DNA of 64,000 bases from UBA4717 sp002404395 (GTDB lineage: Bacteria; Bacillota; Clostridia; Oscillospirales; CAG-272), in assembly GCA_937902275.1 (NCBI GenBank), contig CALFNW010000013.1, positions 1 to 64,000 on the forward strand, written 5' to 3'. Made by a program: the position numbers and the translations under genes. This document shows positions 1 to 8,182 of this stretch, one piece after another (within the stretch, counting starts at the first letter, position 1; the number at the start of each line of letters is the position of its first letter). The notes under the pieces were generated by a model that searched no databases, had not been told where the DNA came from, and saw only the letters and a list, made by a program, of their open reading frames with translations.

Positions 1-52
1 ACTCTTTCATTCCTATTTGTGCTGACGCTTTAGCGGCAGAATGGGGATTTTT

Positions 53-709
53 ATGGCAAAACGCAGAGTATTTACGTTTGTCTTTGTGATTTTGACTCTC
101 ACAAGCTTTTTTATCGCCTATCTTTCGGGAAAAGTATTTCCGCTGATACGTACAAAAGCGGAAGCGGAACTTAACAACCGTTTGACCGCAGCGCTCGACG
201 CAGCGCTTGCCGACATAGACGACACGAGCGATATAATAAGCTGTGCTGCAAATGCTCCCGACGGGATCTGCTCCTTTTCGGTAAATGCCGCCAAACTCGC
301 AAAACTGCGCTCAACGCTGTCGGATTCGGTTCGGAATAAGCTTATCTCCGACACGTCGCATCCGATGCGTATTTCGCTCGGAAGCCTTTCGGGGATCCCG
401 TTTTTTTACGGTCGCGGCGCACACGTGAATATTAAATTTTCCTCGCTCTATTCTGTCTCCTGCGATACCGAGAGCGAGTTCCTGTCCGCCGGGATAAATC
501 AGACGCTTCATCGGATAGTGCTTACGCTTAAGGTTACTTCCGGGCTTGCCGAGCCCGGACTTTCGGAACGTCTCGACGCGGAAACATCGGTGATCCTCTG
601 CGAAACGTTAGTCGCGGGAAAGGTTCCGGGCGCATATACCTCTATCACACGCTCGGGCGGCGGCATTTCGGAAGATGAATTTGATGTGCGCGCTTACGGC
701 GCTTCATGA
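53..709 (+). CDS. yunB: Sporulation protein YunB
   Basis: Predicted 218-residue YunB-family protein, a mother-cell protein needed for spore formation in Bacillus; its biochemical role is unknown. The sequence shows one N-terminal membrane segment (about residues 6-26), then the family-type arginine/alanine/glutamate-rich start of a soluble domain (RTKAEAELNNR) and a C-terminal stretch of the form ETSVILCETLVAGKVPGAY that matches the family end. An earlier in-frame ATG lies at 41, but it falls within the short hairpin/GCGGCAGAATGG context seen before other genes here. The ATG at 53 (MAKRR) has GGGG six bases upstream and is preferred. Upstream context lies outside the window. The next gene has its own promoter. 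Confidence 0.8.
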   Translation: MAKRRVFTFVFVILTLTSFFIAYLSGKVFPLIRTKAEAELNNRLTAALDAALADIDDTSDIISCAANAPDGICSFSVNAAKLAKLRSTLSDSVRNKLISDTSHPMRISLGSLSGIPFFYGRGAHVNIKFSSLYSVSCDTESEFLSAGINQTLHRIVLTLKVTSGLAEPGLSERLDAETSVILCETLVAGKVPGAYTSITRSGGGISEDEFDVRAYGAS

Positions 710-758
710 CAGTATATTGCTTTTATTTTGCAAAGGCAAAAAAATCCGCGCGATTCTA

Positions 759-787
759 TTGCAATCGGCAGGCTTATGTGGTAAAAT
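759..787 (+). promoter_or_regulatory. Sigma-A-type promoter of the dockerin beta-helix gene
   Basis: TTGCAA (759-764), 17-nt spacer, TAAAAT (782-787), 64 bases before the ATG at 851. Confidence 0.55.
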
Positions 788-827
788 TATCATGATATTT
801 TTAAATATTCGATTCTTTTGCGAAAGG

Positions 828-840
828 CCGCCGACAGCGG
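828..840 (+). repeat. Start-proximal hairpin, weak copy
   Basis: CCGC-CGACA-GCGG, 10 nt before the ATG at 851. It resembles the GCCGCC...GGCGGC hairpins found before other genes in this window but has lost part of the right arm. Confidence 0.4.
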
Positions 841-850
841 AAAAATTAAC

Positions 851-3256
851 ATGAAAAAGATCGTTTCACTGATGCTTGCTCTCATAATACCGACCGTCCT
901 GACCCTCGGCGTGCTTGCCGAAGCTTCGGCAGGGGGCTTTCGCGACGCAGGCGTCAGATGCATTTTTGACGCAAATGATTTTAAATATAATAACAGCGCA
1001 TACCGCGTCACAAGCGACATAACTCTCACCCAAGAGTCCGAGAACGGAACGCGCTTTGTTCGCCTGAGCGCCGAAGCGGGAACTTACGACAACGGTGATC
1101 TGTTAATGACGCTGAGTCCGAATTATATGGAGACCGATCCGCTTGCAGGCCGGTTCATGCTTATAAAATACCGCACCGACATCGCCGCGCCGAATCTGCA
1201 GCTCGACTATATTACCGCCGAGGGCGGCCATACCTGGCTCAAAAGCACAGTGAGACTCACAAACAACAATGAGTGGAATACCGATGTTATCAATATCGGG
1301 GACACCGTGACCGCGCTTCCGGAAGAAAGCGTTCAGTCTACGATCACATTCAAATTCTGGGGTTCGCACAGCAAAAATCTCAAAACGGCTTCGCATATCG
1401 ATATAGAATTTCTCGGCTTTTTCGGAAATGAGTCGGAGGCACGCGAATATCAATACTCACAGCTTGAAGACGCGGCGTACCGCGAACTGTTCGGGCTTGA
1501 CTCGGTGGATCTGCGCGGTGATGACGAGCGTGCGATCCGCGGATATTTAGACGATGCCGCGCTTCTCAAGGCACGGATACTTGCAAACAACGAATCGCTT
1601 GAAGTATCCGGCGTCAAATACTATGTTTCCTCCGCGCACGGTGATGATTCAAACAGCGGAAAATCACCCTCCGAGGCTTGGAAAACGGTCGATAAGGTCA
1701 ACAATTTCGAATTTTCCGAAGGCGCCGGCGTGTACTTTGAACGCACCGGTGTCTGGCGCGAGCAGTTAAGAACGCAAAACGGCGTGACCTACACCGCCTA
1801 CGGTTCGGGAGCAAAGCCGCTTTTCCTCGGCTCGGTCGACGGCAAGGATCCGTCAAAATGGAACGAAGCATATCCGAATATATGGGAGTTTGCGGACACG
1901 TTTGAACCCGAAAACAAGCCTTGCAACATAGTCGCGGACAACGAAACGCTTTGGGGGATCAAGGTCGAGAAAAAAGCCGGTTCGTCATATCGGGTCGAAC
2001 ACGGCAGCTGTTTTAACGGCAGATCGTATTGCGACAACTCGTCGCAGCTTGAGTTCAACGATGAGAGCAACCTTAAAAGCGACCTTGAATATTACTATAA
2101 CCCCGAATCGAAGAAGTTTTTCGTCTATTCGGAATACGGAAATCCCGGAAACGCCTTTGAAACCTTTGAAATAGTCAAAGCCGGAAACGGAATAAGGAGC
2201 AATCCCGGCTCGCAGAATATTACCGTCAACAATCTTTGCCTCAAATACTTCGGAAATCACGGAGTGGGGATCTTCAATGCGAAGAACTACACCGTCAGCT
2301 ATTGTGTGATCGGCTTCATCGGCGGAAACGGTCTCGGAAACGCGATCGAATCCTGGACAAACGCCGACAATTTTTACGTGCACCACAACTATGCGTATCA
2401 ATGCTACGACTGTGCCTTTACCGCGCAGGGGAACGTGACCGACAGAAGCGTTACGATACAAAACGTAAAAATGCACGACAATATCGCCGAATACTGCAAC
2501 TCGGGACTTGAATTCTGGCTCACCACGAGTCTTGAGAACCACGAAACATACGGCACGATCGGCACTATGCGCGACGTCGAGCTTTATGACAACTATACGC
2601 TGTACGCCGGCTACGGCTGGAGCAATCAGCGTGAAAACAAGGACTACAATTTCTTCTACGGCGGCAGTGCCGTCAGCTATTCGGTCTACGAAAACTTCCG
2701 TATGCACGACAACATAAACCTGTTCACCGAAAACAGCGGACTGAGAGCCAGACCGATCAATTCGGATAATGCGTATAAGCTGTCGGACAACGTATACGTG
2801 ATGAAAAAAAGCGCGATCTCATACCGCACTGCCTCGCGTGCGGACAACTTCATGTACGGGATCGAAAGCGGCTATAAAGTAAACGAATACGATCTTGCCA
2901 AGCTTAACCATTACAAGGTAGATGTAAACTCGACTTATTACGTCATAAGCAACAACTATCTGCCTTTCGGCTTCAACTCGGCGTATGATAAAGTCATCGG
3001 CGACGTCAACGGCGACGGAGAAACAGATACGCTTGATATGTTACTCATGCTGCGTTATTTAAATTATTCAAGCCGCGGCGAAAATATATTTTACACGCTC
3101 AGTGCCGATATAAACGGCGACGGAAACGTAACGCTTTCTGACGCTGTAAGGCTTGCGCGCAAACTCGCCGGCTGGCGCGGGTATGAAAACTTGTCGTCGG
3201 ACACTGACGACAGCGGTGCCGACCGCGACGTATATTCTCCGAGATACGGAATCTGA
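851..3256 (+). CDS. Secreted right-handed beta-helix protein with C-terminal type I dockerin
   Basis: 801-residue secreted protein. N-terminal signal peptide (MKKIVSLMLALIIP..., Ala-rich cleavage region near residue 25). A beta-sandwich-like region follows to about residue 230, then a YYVSSAHGDDSNSG motif that opens a parallel beta-helix of the pectate-lyase/DUF1565 type (repeated N/V/Y-rich coils such as NLCLKYFGNHGVGIF and YDNYTLYAGYGW). From about residue 715 there is a dockerin: two calcium-loop repeats, DVNGDGETDTLDMLLML and DINGDGNVTLSDAVRLARK. Dockerins bind cohesins of cellulosomal scaffoldins, so the protein is probably displayed in an extracellular complex acting on plant or host glycans. 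Catalytic activity (polysaccharide lyase or hydrolase) is inferred only from the fold. A paralogue without signal or dockerin lies at 39167-41413. Start chosen at MKKIV because the signal peptide begins there. Confidence 0.85.
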   Translation: MKKIVSLMLALIIPTVLTLGVLAEASAGGFRDAGVRCIFDANDFKYNNSAYRVTSDITLTQESENGTRFVRLSAEAGTYDNGDLLMTLSPNYMETDPLAGRFMLIKYRTDIAAPNLQLDYITAEGGHTWLKSTVRLTNNNEWNTDVINIGDTVTALPEESVQSTITFKFWGSHSKNLKTASHIDIEFLGFFGNESEAREYQYSQLEDAAYRELFGLDSVDLRGDDERAIRGYLDDAALLKARILANNESLEVSGVKYYVSSAHGDDSNSGKSPSEAWKTVDKVNNFEFSEGAGVYFERTGVWREQLRTQNGVTYTAYGSGAKPLFLGSVDGKDPSKWNEAYPNIWEFADTFEPENKPCNIVADNETLWGIKVEKKAGSSYRVEHGSCFNGRSYCDNSSQLEFNDESNLKSDLEYYYNPESKKFFVYSEYGNPGNAFETFEIVKAGNGIRSNPGSQNITVNNLCLKYFGNHGVGIFNAKNYTVSYCVIGFIGGNGLGNAIESWTNADNFYVHHNYAYQCYDCAFTAQGNVTDRSVTIQNVKMHDNIAEYCNSGLEFWLTTSLENHETYGTIGTMRDVELYDNYTLYAGYGWSNQRENKDYNFFYGGSAVSYSVYENFRMHDNINLFTENSGLRARPINSDNAYKLSDNVYVMKKSAISYRTASRADNFMYGIESGYKVNEYDLAKLNHYKVDVNSTYYVISNNYLPFGFNSAYDKVIGDVNGDGETDTLDMLLMLRYLNYSSRGENIFYTLSADINGDGNVTLSDAVRLARKLAGWRGYENLSSDTDDSGADRDVYSPRYGI

Positions 3257-3289
3257 TATCGAAGTCCAAAACCATCGTTTGTTTTTTGA

Positions 3290-3304
3290 GCCGCCTACGG
3301 CGGC
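3290..3304 (+). repeat. Start-proximal hairpin before xpt
   Basis: TTTTTTGA, then GCCGCC-TAC-GGCGGC, then AGAGGG as ribosome-binding site and ATG at 3322. Member of the hairpin family described in the findings. Confidence 0.8.
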
Positions 3305-3321
3305 AGAGGGTCAAATAAAAA

Positions 3322-3930
3322 ATGAAACTTCTTGAAGAAAAAATACTTACCGACGGCGAAATGCTCGACGGCGGAGTGCTTAAAGTAAACAACTTTTTAA
3401 ACCACATGATCGACGTTGAGCTGTTAAACGAAATGGGCAAAGAATTTGCACGGCTTTTCAAGGGTCTCGGCATAAACAAGCTGCTTACGGTCGAAGCCTC
3501 GGGCATAGCGATCGCGGCGATCACAGCTCAGTATTTTGACGGTGCGAAGGTGCTTTTTGCCAAAAAGTATCAGACACGCAACCTTGATCCGGATACATAC
3601 AGCGCACAGGTAATGAGCTTCACTCACGGCAGAGAATATACAATAAGAGTTTCAAAGACCTTCCTCGGCAAAGAGGACAGAGTGCTTATAATCGACGACT
3701 TTCTCGCAAACGGTGAAGCTGCGCACGGAATGATCGATCTCGTACGTCAGGCAGGCGCAACGCTTTGCGGCGTCGGCATCTGTATCGAAAAGGCGTTTCA
3801 AAAGGGAGGCGCTTCCCTGCGCGCCTCGGGAGTCAATCTCCACTCGCTTGCAATTGTCGATATGTCGGGCGATACGCGCGCGCTGAAATTCATCGAAGAA
3901 TCCGAACTTGAAAAAACTCAGAAAAAATAA
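3322..3930 (+). CDS. xpt: Xanthine phosphoribosyltransferase
   Basis: 202-residue Xpt, close to the usual family length (about 190). It converts xanthine and PRPP to XMP in cytoplasmic purine salvage. Visible features are the N-terminal family block (LLEEKILTDGEML, NNFLNHMID), the hydrophobic strand with LTVEASGIAIA, the lysine-rich loop FAKKYQTRNLD, and the PRPP-binding motif VLIIDDFLANGEA at about residues 128-140. The start has an AGAGGG ribosome-binding site immediately after a hairpin. No purine riboswitch is visible upstream, unlike in many Bacilli. Another purine-related gene, an NCS2 permease, is at 24382-25797 but is not linked. Confidence 0.95.
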   Translation: MKLLEEKILTDGEMLDGGVLKVNNFLNHMIDVELLNEMGKEFARLFKGLGINKLLTVEASGIAIAAITAQYFDGAKVLFAKKYQTRNLDPDTYSAQVMSFTHGREYTIRVSKTFLGKEDRVLIIDDFLANGEAAHGMIDLVRQAGATLCGVGICIEKAFQKGGASLRASGVNLHSLAIVDMSGDTRALKFIEESELEKTQKK

Positions 3931-3947
3931 TTTTTTTCAAAAAACTC

Positions 3948-3976
3948 TTGACAAGGGCAATTGACGGTGCTATAAT
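3948..3976 (+). promoter_or_regulatory. Consensus sigma-A promoter of the T-box/tryptophan-type transporter unit
   Basis: TTGACA (3948-3953), exactly 17 nt, TATAAT (3971-3976). It predicts a transcript starting near 3983, at the beginning of the T-box leader. Confidence 0.9.
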
Positions 3977-3983
3977 TGCACCA

Positions 3984-4260
3984 TAAATCAAGAAACCGAT
4001 GATAAAGTGTAAGTACACAGAGCAAACGGTCTCAGAGAGCCGCTGATGGTGTGAAGGCGGTACAACGGTGCTTTGTCGAATGGGCTTTTGAGGGCAATGC
4101 GAAAGGAAGTTTCCGATTAGCATTGACGCAGTACACACTGTGTTAACAAAAGTGCGTACATGATAGTGTGCGAGGTGAGCGGATATCTTTGGATATCAAC
4201 TCGGGTGGTACCGCAGGATTTTACAGCCTGTCCCGATTTTCGGGACAGGCTTTTGTTTTT
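3984..4260 (+). promoter_or_regulatory. T-box leader, predicted tRNA-Trp specific
   Basis: A complete T-box: AGAGAG distal-loop sequence of Stem I near 4035, the T-box sequence GGGTGGTACCGCAG at 4203-4216, and a strong terminator (AGCCTGTCCCG/CGGGACAGGCT plus T-run) at 4225-4260. The most likely specifier codon is TGG at 4081-4083, in the usual ...GAA-codon-GGC context, giving Trp. Uncharged tRNA-Trp would stabilise the antiterminator and switch on the ABC importer downstream. The specifier was assigned by eye, not by a covariance model, but Trp fits the transporter family. Confidence 0.88.
4225..4260 (+). terminator. T-box terminator/attenuator
   Basis: Stem AGCCTGTCCCG with CGGGACAGGCT, loop ATTTT, followed by TTTTGTTTTT. 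Alternative to the antiterminator formed with the T-box sequence. Confidence 0.9.
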
Positions 4261-4354
4261 CTCCCGACGCTTTACCGCTTTTACGCTTTCGGTTTAAGAT
4301 TTGAGTGCTGAAACGCGCTCGGAATTTTTGCGGGCATCGCCCGATAGATCATGC

Positions 4355-4372
4355 GCCGCATTTTACTGCGGC
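4355..4372 (+). repeat. Start-proximal hairpin before the substrate-binding protein gene
   Basis: GCCGCA-TTTTAC-TGCGGC followed by AGAATGGAG and ATG at 4388. A second small hairpin CGGGC-ATC-GCCCG lies at 4331-4343. Confidence 0.65.
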
Positions 4373-4387
4373 AGAATGGAGTAAAAA

Positions 4388-5431
4388 ATGAAAAAGTTCA
4401 TCGTTTTGTTTACCGTCGTTGCATTAGTGCTTGCTTCTCTCGTTTCCTGCGGTACCCCCAAGACCACGGAATCCGATTCGCTGAGCCTTGACAACTCTGC
4501 CGAGAGCACTGCCGAGAATACAAATGATTCTGAAACGCTGAAGGTCGGCGTCATTCAATACGTAAGCCACCCTTCACTTGACAACTGCTATGCAGGCGTC
4601 GAAGCCGCGCTCAAAGAGCACTACGGCGACAAAGTCGAGATCACCCGTCAGATCGGTTCCGACTCCTCACCCGACTCCGACTGCTCCACCTACGCAAAGC
4701 AGTTTGCGGCTCAGAATTACGATATACTGATCCCGATCGCCACTCCGGCGGCATCAAGCGCATTCGCAGCAGCCGAGGATAAGGATATCCCCGTAGTATT
4801 CTGCGCCGTCTCCGACCCGGTCTCGGTAGGACTTGCCGAATCGCTTGACAAACCCGGCTACAACTGCTCCGGCACCTCCGACGTGCTTGATATGGACGCT
4901 CAGATAAATCTGATCACCGCGCTCGCTCCCGACACCGCAAAAATCGGTGTGCTCTACACCACGAGCGAAGCAAACTCGATCGCTCAGCTCGCGCTTTTGG
5001 AAGCAGCAGCCGCAAAGAAAAATATTGAGATCGTCGCCTCGGGTATTCAGAATGACGCGGACATTCCCGCAGCCGCAGCCGCGCTTGCCGCAAAGGTCGA
5101 CTGCATCAACAACTTCACCGACAACAAAGTGGTAAACAACCTGACCGTTGTGCTCGACGCGGCAAACAACGCCGGCATCCCGGTATACGGCTCTGAGATA
5201 GAGCAGGTAAAGAACGGCTGCCTAGCTTCGGTGTCGATAGATTATGTGGCACTCGGCAAAGTTACCGGCGAAATGGCAATTGAAGCGCTTGACGGCGCAA
5301 AGCTTGCCGATATGGCAGTGCGCACGATCTCGGATGCAACTCCGGTCATCAACACGGAAGTGCTTGAACGCTTTGAAATGAGCATACCCGAAGGCTTTGA
5401 AAATGCCGAAAAGGTCGTAACCAACAAATAA
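4388..5431 (+). CDS. trpX: ABC transporter substrate-binding lipoprotein, predicted tryptophan (TrpX-like)
   Basis: 347-residue lipoprotein. A signal peptide ends in a lipobox (LASLVSC, lipidated Cys near residue 20), followed by a Ser/Thr/Glu-rich linker and a two-lobed type I periplasmic-binding fold of the COG2984 family (VGVIQYVSHPSLDNCYAGVEAALKE, VVFCAVSDPVSVGLAE). COG2984 proteins with the two partners that follow form the importer predicted from T-box regulation to carry tryptophan (TrpXYZ). Substrate here is inferred from the UGG-type T-box in front; COG2984 members for other substrates exist. It is the first gene of the unit. A strong intercistronic hairpin separates it from the permease gene, consistent with more binding protein than permease. 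Confidence 0.82.
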   Translation: MKKFIVLFTVVALVLASLVSCGTPKTTESDSLSLDNSAESTAENTNDSETLKVGVIQYVSHPSLDNCYAGVEAALKEHYGDKVEITRQIGSDSSPDSDCSTYAKQFAAQNYDILIPIATPAASSAFAAAEDKDIPVVFCAVSDPVSVGLAESLDKPGYNCSGTSDVLDMDAQINLITALAPDTAKIGVLYTTSEANSIAQLALLEAAAAKKNIEIVASGIQNDADIPAAAAALAAKVDCINNFTDNKVVNNLTVVLDAANNAGIPVYGSEIEQVKNGCLASVSIDYVALGKVTGEMAIEALDGAKLADMAVRTISDATPVINTEVLERFEMSIPEGFENAEKVVTNK

Positions 5432-5449
5432 TACGCAGCTGGTATAACA

Positions 5450-5479
5450 CCGACGCCGCGCAAAAATACGCGGCGTCGG
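5450..5479 (+). promoter_or_regulatory. Intercistronic hairpin between binding-protein and permease genes
   Basis: Perfect 11-bp stem CCGACGCCGCG/CGCGGCGTCGG with an 8-nt loop and no T-run after it. Probably a 3'-end stabiliser or partial terminator that raises binding-protein mRNA over permease mRNA. Confidence 0.7.
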
Positions 5480-5501
5480 CAAACCAAAAAAGGAGAAACC
5501 G

Positions 5502-6440
5502 ATGTCGGTAATTGCAGCTTCACTTGACGTTATATTGCAGGACGGACTTGTTTATGCCCTGCTCGCAATGGGATATTACATATCATATACGGTACTTGAT
5601 TTTCCCGATCTTACGGTTGAAGGAGCCGTGCTTTCGGGCGGCGTAGTGTTCGGATTGCTTGTTAAAGCGGGGGTAAATCCCTGGCTTGCCATGCTTGCCG
5701 GATTTGCGGTCGGGTTTATCTTCGGAGCGCTTACCGGCGTACTTCACGTAAAACTCAAGATACGTCCGCTGTTGTGCGGCATACTTGTTTCAACCGCGCT
5801 TATAACGGTGAATCTTGTGGCGACGGTTGCCGGAATGGGCGGAGACTTTGCCGGAAACGGCGCACTTTCGACCGTTGATCTCGGACGGGGGATCCCGACA
5901 ATAATCCGAGTGGCGCCGATCAATAAACTGCCTTCGGATTTTTACGGCTTCAATCTGCGTAAGCTGATCGCCTTTCTGGCGGTTGCGCTCGTTTTCAAGT
6001 TTGCGCTCGATCTGTATTTGAAAACCCAAAGCGGGCTTTTGCTCCGCGCCGCGGGAAACAATTCGCAATATGTAATAATGCTCGGAAAAGATCCCGGAAA
6101 TTATAAGATCCTCGGTCTCGCCATCGGAAACGGCTTTGCCGGGGTCTGCGGCGCGCTTATCGCTCAGAGCCGCGGCAATGTCAATCAGGGCATGGGTATC
6201 GGCATGGTAGTGATCGGACTCGCGTCGCTTATAATCGGACTTTCGCTCTTCGGCAGAATACGTGCGATAAAGCCGACTACCGCCGTGATCTTCGGCTCGA
6301 TAATATATGAAGCCTGCCTCGGTGCCGCGACCTTGATCGGCGTGCCTTCGGCATACAACAAGCTTATAATGGCGATGTTGTTCACCGTCTCGCTTATATT
6401 GAGCGGAAAAATGAAAAAAGCGAAAGGAGCCCGTAACTGA
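5502..6440 (+). CDS. trpY: ABC transporter permease (COG4120), predicted tryptophan (TrpY-like)
   Basis: 312-residue integral membrane protein with about eight to nine hydrophobic segments and the family block DFPDLTVEGAVLSGGVVFG near residues 30-48. This is typical of COG4120 permeases, a branch of the BPD_transp_2 (branched-chain amino acid/ribose) family. It forms the membrane channel of the importer with the flanking binding protein and ATPase. The ribosome-binding site AAGGAG lies 7 nt before ATG 5502. The stop overlaps the ATPase start (TGATG), indicating translational coupling. Confidence 0.85.
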   Translation: MSVIAASLDVILQDGLVYALLAMGYYISYTVLDFPDLTVEGAVLSGGVVFGLLVKAGVNPWLAMLAGFAVGFIFGALTGVLHVKLKIRPLLCGILVSTALITVNLVATVAGMGGDFAGNGALSTVDLGRGIPTIIRVAPINKLPSDFYGFNLRKLIAFLAVALVFKFALDLYLKTQSGLLLRAAGNNSQYVIMLGKDPGNYKILGLAIGNGFAGVCGALIAQSRGNVNQGMGIGMVVIGLASLIIGLSLFGRIRAIKPTTAVIFGSIIYEACLGAATLIGVPSAYNKLIMAMLFTVSLILSGKMKKAKGARN

Positions 6441-7213
6441 TGCTCGAACTTTCAAAGCTTTGTCTCGATTTCAATGCCGGGACACCGGATGAAGTCAGAC
6501 TTTTCAATGAATTCAACTTTAAGGTCGAAAGCGGTTCATTTGTATCGGTAGTCGGCTCAAACGGTTCAGGCAAAACCACTCTGCTCAATCTGATCTGCGG
6601 TTCGCTCATGCCGAACTCCGGCAACCTGCTCTTCGACGGCAAAGATATTACGAGGCTTCCGGAATATAAGCGTGCGGCTTTTATCGGCCGCGTGTATCAG
6701 GATCCGAAAATCGGAACCTGCCCCGAACTTACGGTGTACGAAAATATGGCACTTGCCGATAACAAAGGCAGACCCTACTCGCTTACTCCCGCAATAAGCC
6801 GCGAACGCTGTGCGCATTATGCGGAGCTTGTCAGCGAATGTCACATGGGACTTGAAAACCGTATGAATGTTAAAGTCGGCGCGCTGTCGGGCGGTCAGCG
6901 TCAGGCGCTCGCGCTCGTAATCGCCGGAATGACTGACATAAAGCTGCTTATCCTTGACGAACATACGGCAGCGCTCGACCCCAAAACGAGCGAAATCGTC
7001 ATGGAACTGACCGACAGGCTCGTAAAAAGCAAAAACATCACCACGCTTATGGTAACTCACAATCTGCGCTTTGCACTTGAATACGGCGACCGCTTGGTAA
7101 TGATGCATGAGGGAAATATCGTGCTTGACAAAGCCGGAAGCGCCAAGCAAAAGCTGGTGCTCGACGATATTCTCGACATATTCACTCAAATCAGCATAGA
7201 GTGCGGAAACTGA
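6440..7213 (+). CDS. trpZ: ABC transporter ATPase (COG1101), predicted tryptophan (TrpZ-like)
   Basis: 257-residue importer ATPase. Walker A GSNGSGKTT near residues 39-47, Q-loop region YQDPKIGTCPELT, signature LSGGQRQALAL, Walker B LLILDEHTAALDP with the catalytic Glu present, and H-loop VTHN. It matches the COG1101 partner of COG2984/COG4120 transporters. The start overlaps the permease stop by one base. This is the last gene of the T-box unit; a long terminator follows at about 7240-7309. Confidence 0.88.
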   Translation: MLELSKLCLDFNAGTPDEVRLFNEFNFKVESGSFVSVVGSNGSGKTTLLNLICGSLMPNSGNLLFDGKDITRLPEYKRAAFIGRVYQDPKIGTCPELTVYENMALADNKGRPYSLTPAISRERCAHYAELVSECHMGLENRMNVKVGALSGGQRQALALVIAGMTDIKLLILDEHTAALDPKTSEIVMELTDRLVKSKNITTLMVTHNLRFALEYGDRLVMMHEGNIVLDKAGSAKQKLVLDDILDIFTQISIECGN

Positions 7214-7239
7214 CCTAATATATTCTGTACCATACTAAA

Positions 7240-7309
7240 AACAAAGGAGATCCCCGAACGCGCAAGGCGGTGTCGCTTAAGCGTTTCGGCGAATTTCCTT
7301 TGTTTTTTT
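7240..7309 (+). terminator. Rho-independent terminator after the tryptophan-type transporter
   Basis: Long stem AACAAAGGAGAT/ATTTCCTTTGTT with internal CCGAA/TTCGG and a CGCTTAAGCG palindrome, followed by a run of seven T. Separates the transporter from the ATP synthase promoter. Confidence 0.8.
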
Positions 7310-7364
7310 GCAAAATTGCATATAATAATGCACAGCGCGACACTATTTTTTATGTTTTTTCTGC

Positions 7365-7393
7365 TTGACTTCGCATATTTTAAGTTGTATAAT
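7365..7393 (+). promoter_or_regulatory. Sigma-A promoter of the ATP synthase operon
   Basis: TTGACT (7365-7370), 17 nt, TATAAT (7388-7393); start codon of atpB 35 nt downstream. No atpI gene lies between promoter and atpB. Confidence 0.85.
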
Positions 7394-7427
7394 TTGGAGT
7401 ATGTATATTTTAAAGGGGGGTGTGTTC

Positions 7428-8114
7428 ATGGAACGGATCGCAAACGAGCTGATGAATGAGCTCAACTGCGATGTGGCGTTTACTATACCGATTTTCGGCG
7501 GCATTGACGTGCTCGAATCGGTAGTGATAACCTGGATAATCATGGCGGTACTCGTGCTACTTTCAATAATATTCGTGCGCAATCTCAAGCTCGTGCCGAC
7601 AAGCAAGGTTCAGGTCGCACTTGAAGCGGCGGTGGGCTTTTGCCGTGATTTTTTCAGAGACATTCTCGGTAAAGAGGGCGACAGATATATACCGTTTCTG
7701 TCAACGGTGATGATATATATCGGATGCGCCAATCTGATCGGGCTTTTCTCGCTGAAACCGCCGACCAAGGATATAAACGTCACGCTTGCGCTGTCACTTA
7801 TCAGCATCATACTTATCGAGGGCTGCGGACTTGCCAAAAAGGGTCCGAGACGCTTTTTGAAAAGCTTTGCCGAACCGATAGCGGTAGTCGCACCGATCAA
7901 CGTACTTGAGCTTGTGATCAAACCGCTTTCACTGTGTATGCGACTTTTCGGAAACGTGCTCGGCGCATTTGTTATCATGGAGTTGATAAAGCTCGTGGTT
8001 CCCGTAGCGGTACCGGTAGTATTTTCGCTCTATTTTGATATATTTGACGGTATAATTCAAACGTATGTTTTTGTTTTTCTGACCTCATTGTTCATGAAAG
8101 AAAATCTCGAATAA
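7428..8114 (+). CDS. atpB: F-type ATP synthase subunit a
   Basis: 228-residue membrane subunit a of the F0 sector, which forms the ion half-channels against the c-ring. The conserved arginine helix is seen as LCMRLFGNVLGAFVIMELI (the essential Arg lies in MRLFGN), with five to six hydrophobic segments and a typical C-terminal FVFLTSLFMKE. The start at 7428 (MERIANELM) is set by the GGGGGG ribosome-binding site seven bases upstream; an earlier in-frame start would lie inside the promoter. First gene of the operon. Confidence 0.93.
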   Translation: MERIANELMNELNCDVAFTIPIFGGIDVLESVVITWIIMAVLVLLSIIFVRNLKLVPTSKVQVALEAAVGFCRDFFRDILGKEGDRYIPFLSTVMIYIGCANLIGLFSLKPPTKDINVTLALSLISIILIEGCGLAKKGPRRFLKSFAEPIAVVAPINVLELVIKPLSLCMRLFGNVLGAFVIMELIKLVVPVAVPVVFSLYFDIFDGIIQTYVFVFLTSLFMKENLE

Positions 8115-8119
8115 ACGCG

Positions 8120-8143
8120 GCGGTCGCAGTTATATCCGACCGC
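8120..8143 (+). promoter_or_regulatory. Hairpin between atpB and atpE
   Basis: 7-bp stem GCGGTCG/CGACCGC, loop of 10 nt. With 8435-8466 it brackets the c-subunit gene. Confidence 0.6.
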
Positions 8144-8156
8144 AGATAAGATTTGC

Positions 8157-8169
8157 GCCGCTATGCGGC
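8157..8169 (+). repeat. Start-proximal hairpin before atpE
   Basis: GCCGC-TAT-GCGGC, directly joined to a full AGGAGG ribosome-binding site; ATG at 8183. Confidence 0.7.
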
Positions 8170-8182
8170 AGGAGGTAAAATC

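Noticed and set aside
3290..3304. Reading the start-proximal hairpins as Rho-independent terminators of the preceding genes
   Set aside because: The T-run precedes the stem instead of following it, on the coding strand; in the reverse direction A residues follow. Several copies lie within a working operon.
3200..3321. Search for a purine riboswitch before xpt, and also before the NCS2 permease gene (25798-25929)
   Set aside because: Neither region shows the conserved core of purine riboswitches; only the start hairpin is present.
7214..7427. Search for an atpI gene before atpB
   Set aside because: Only a terminator and the promoter are present; no open frame with atpI features.
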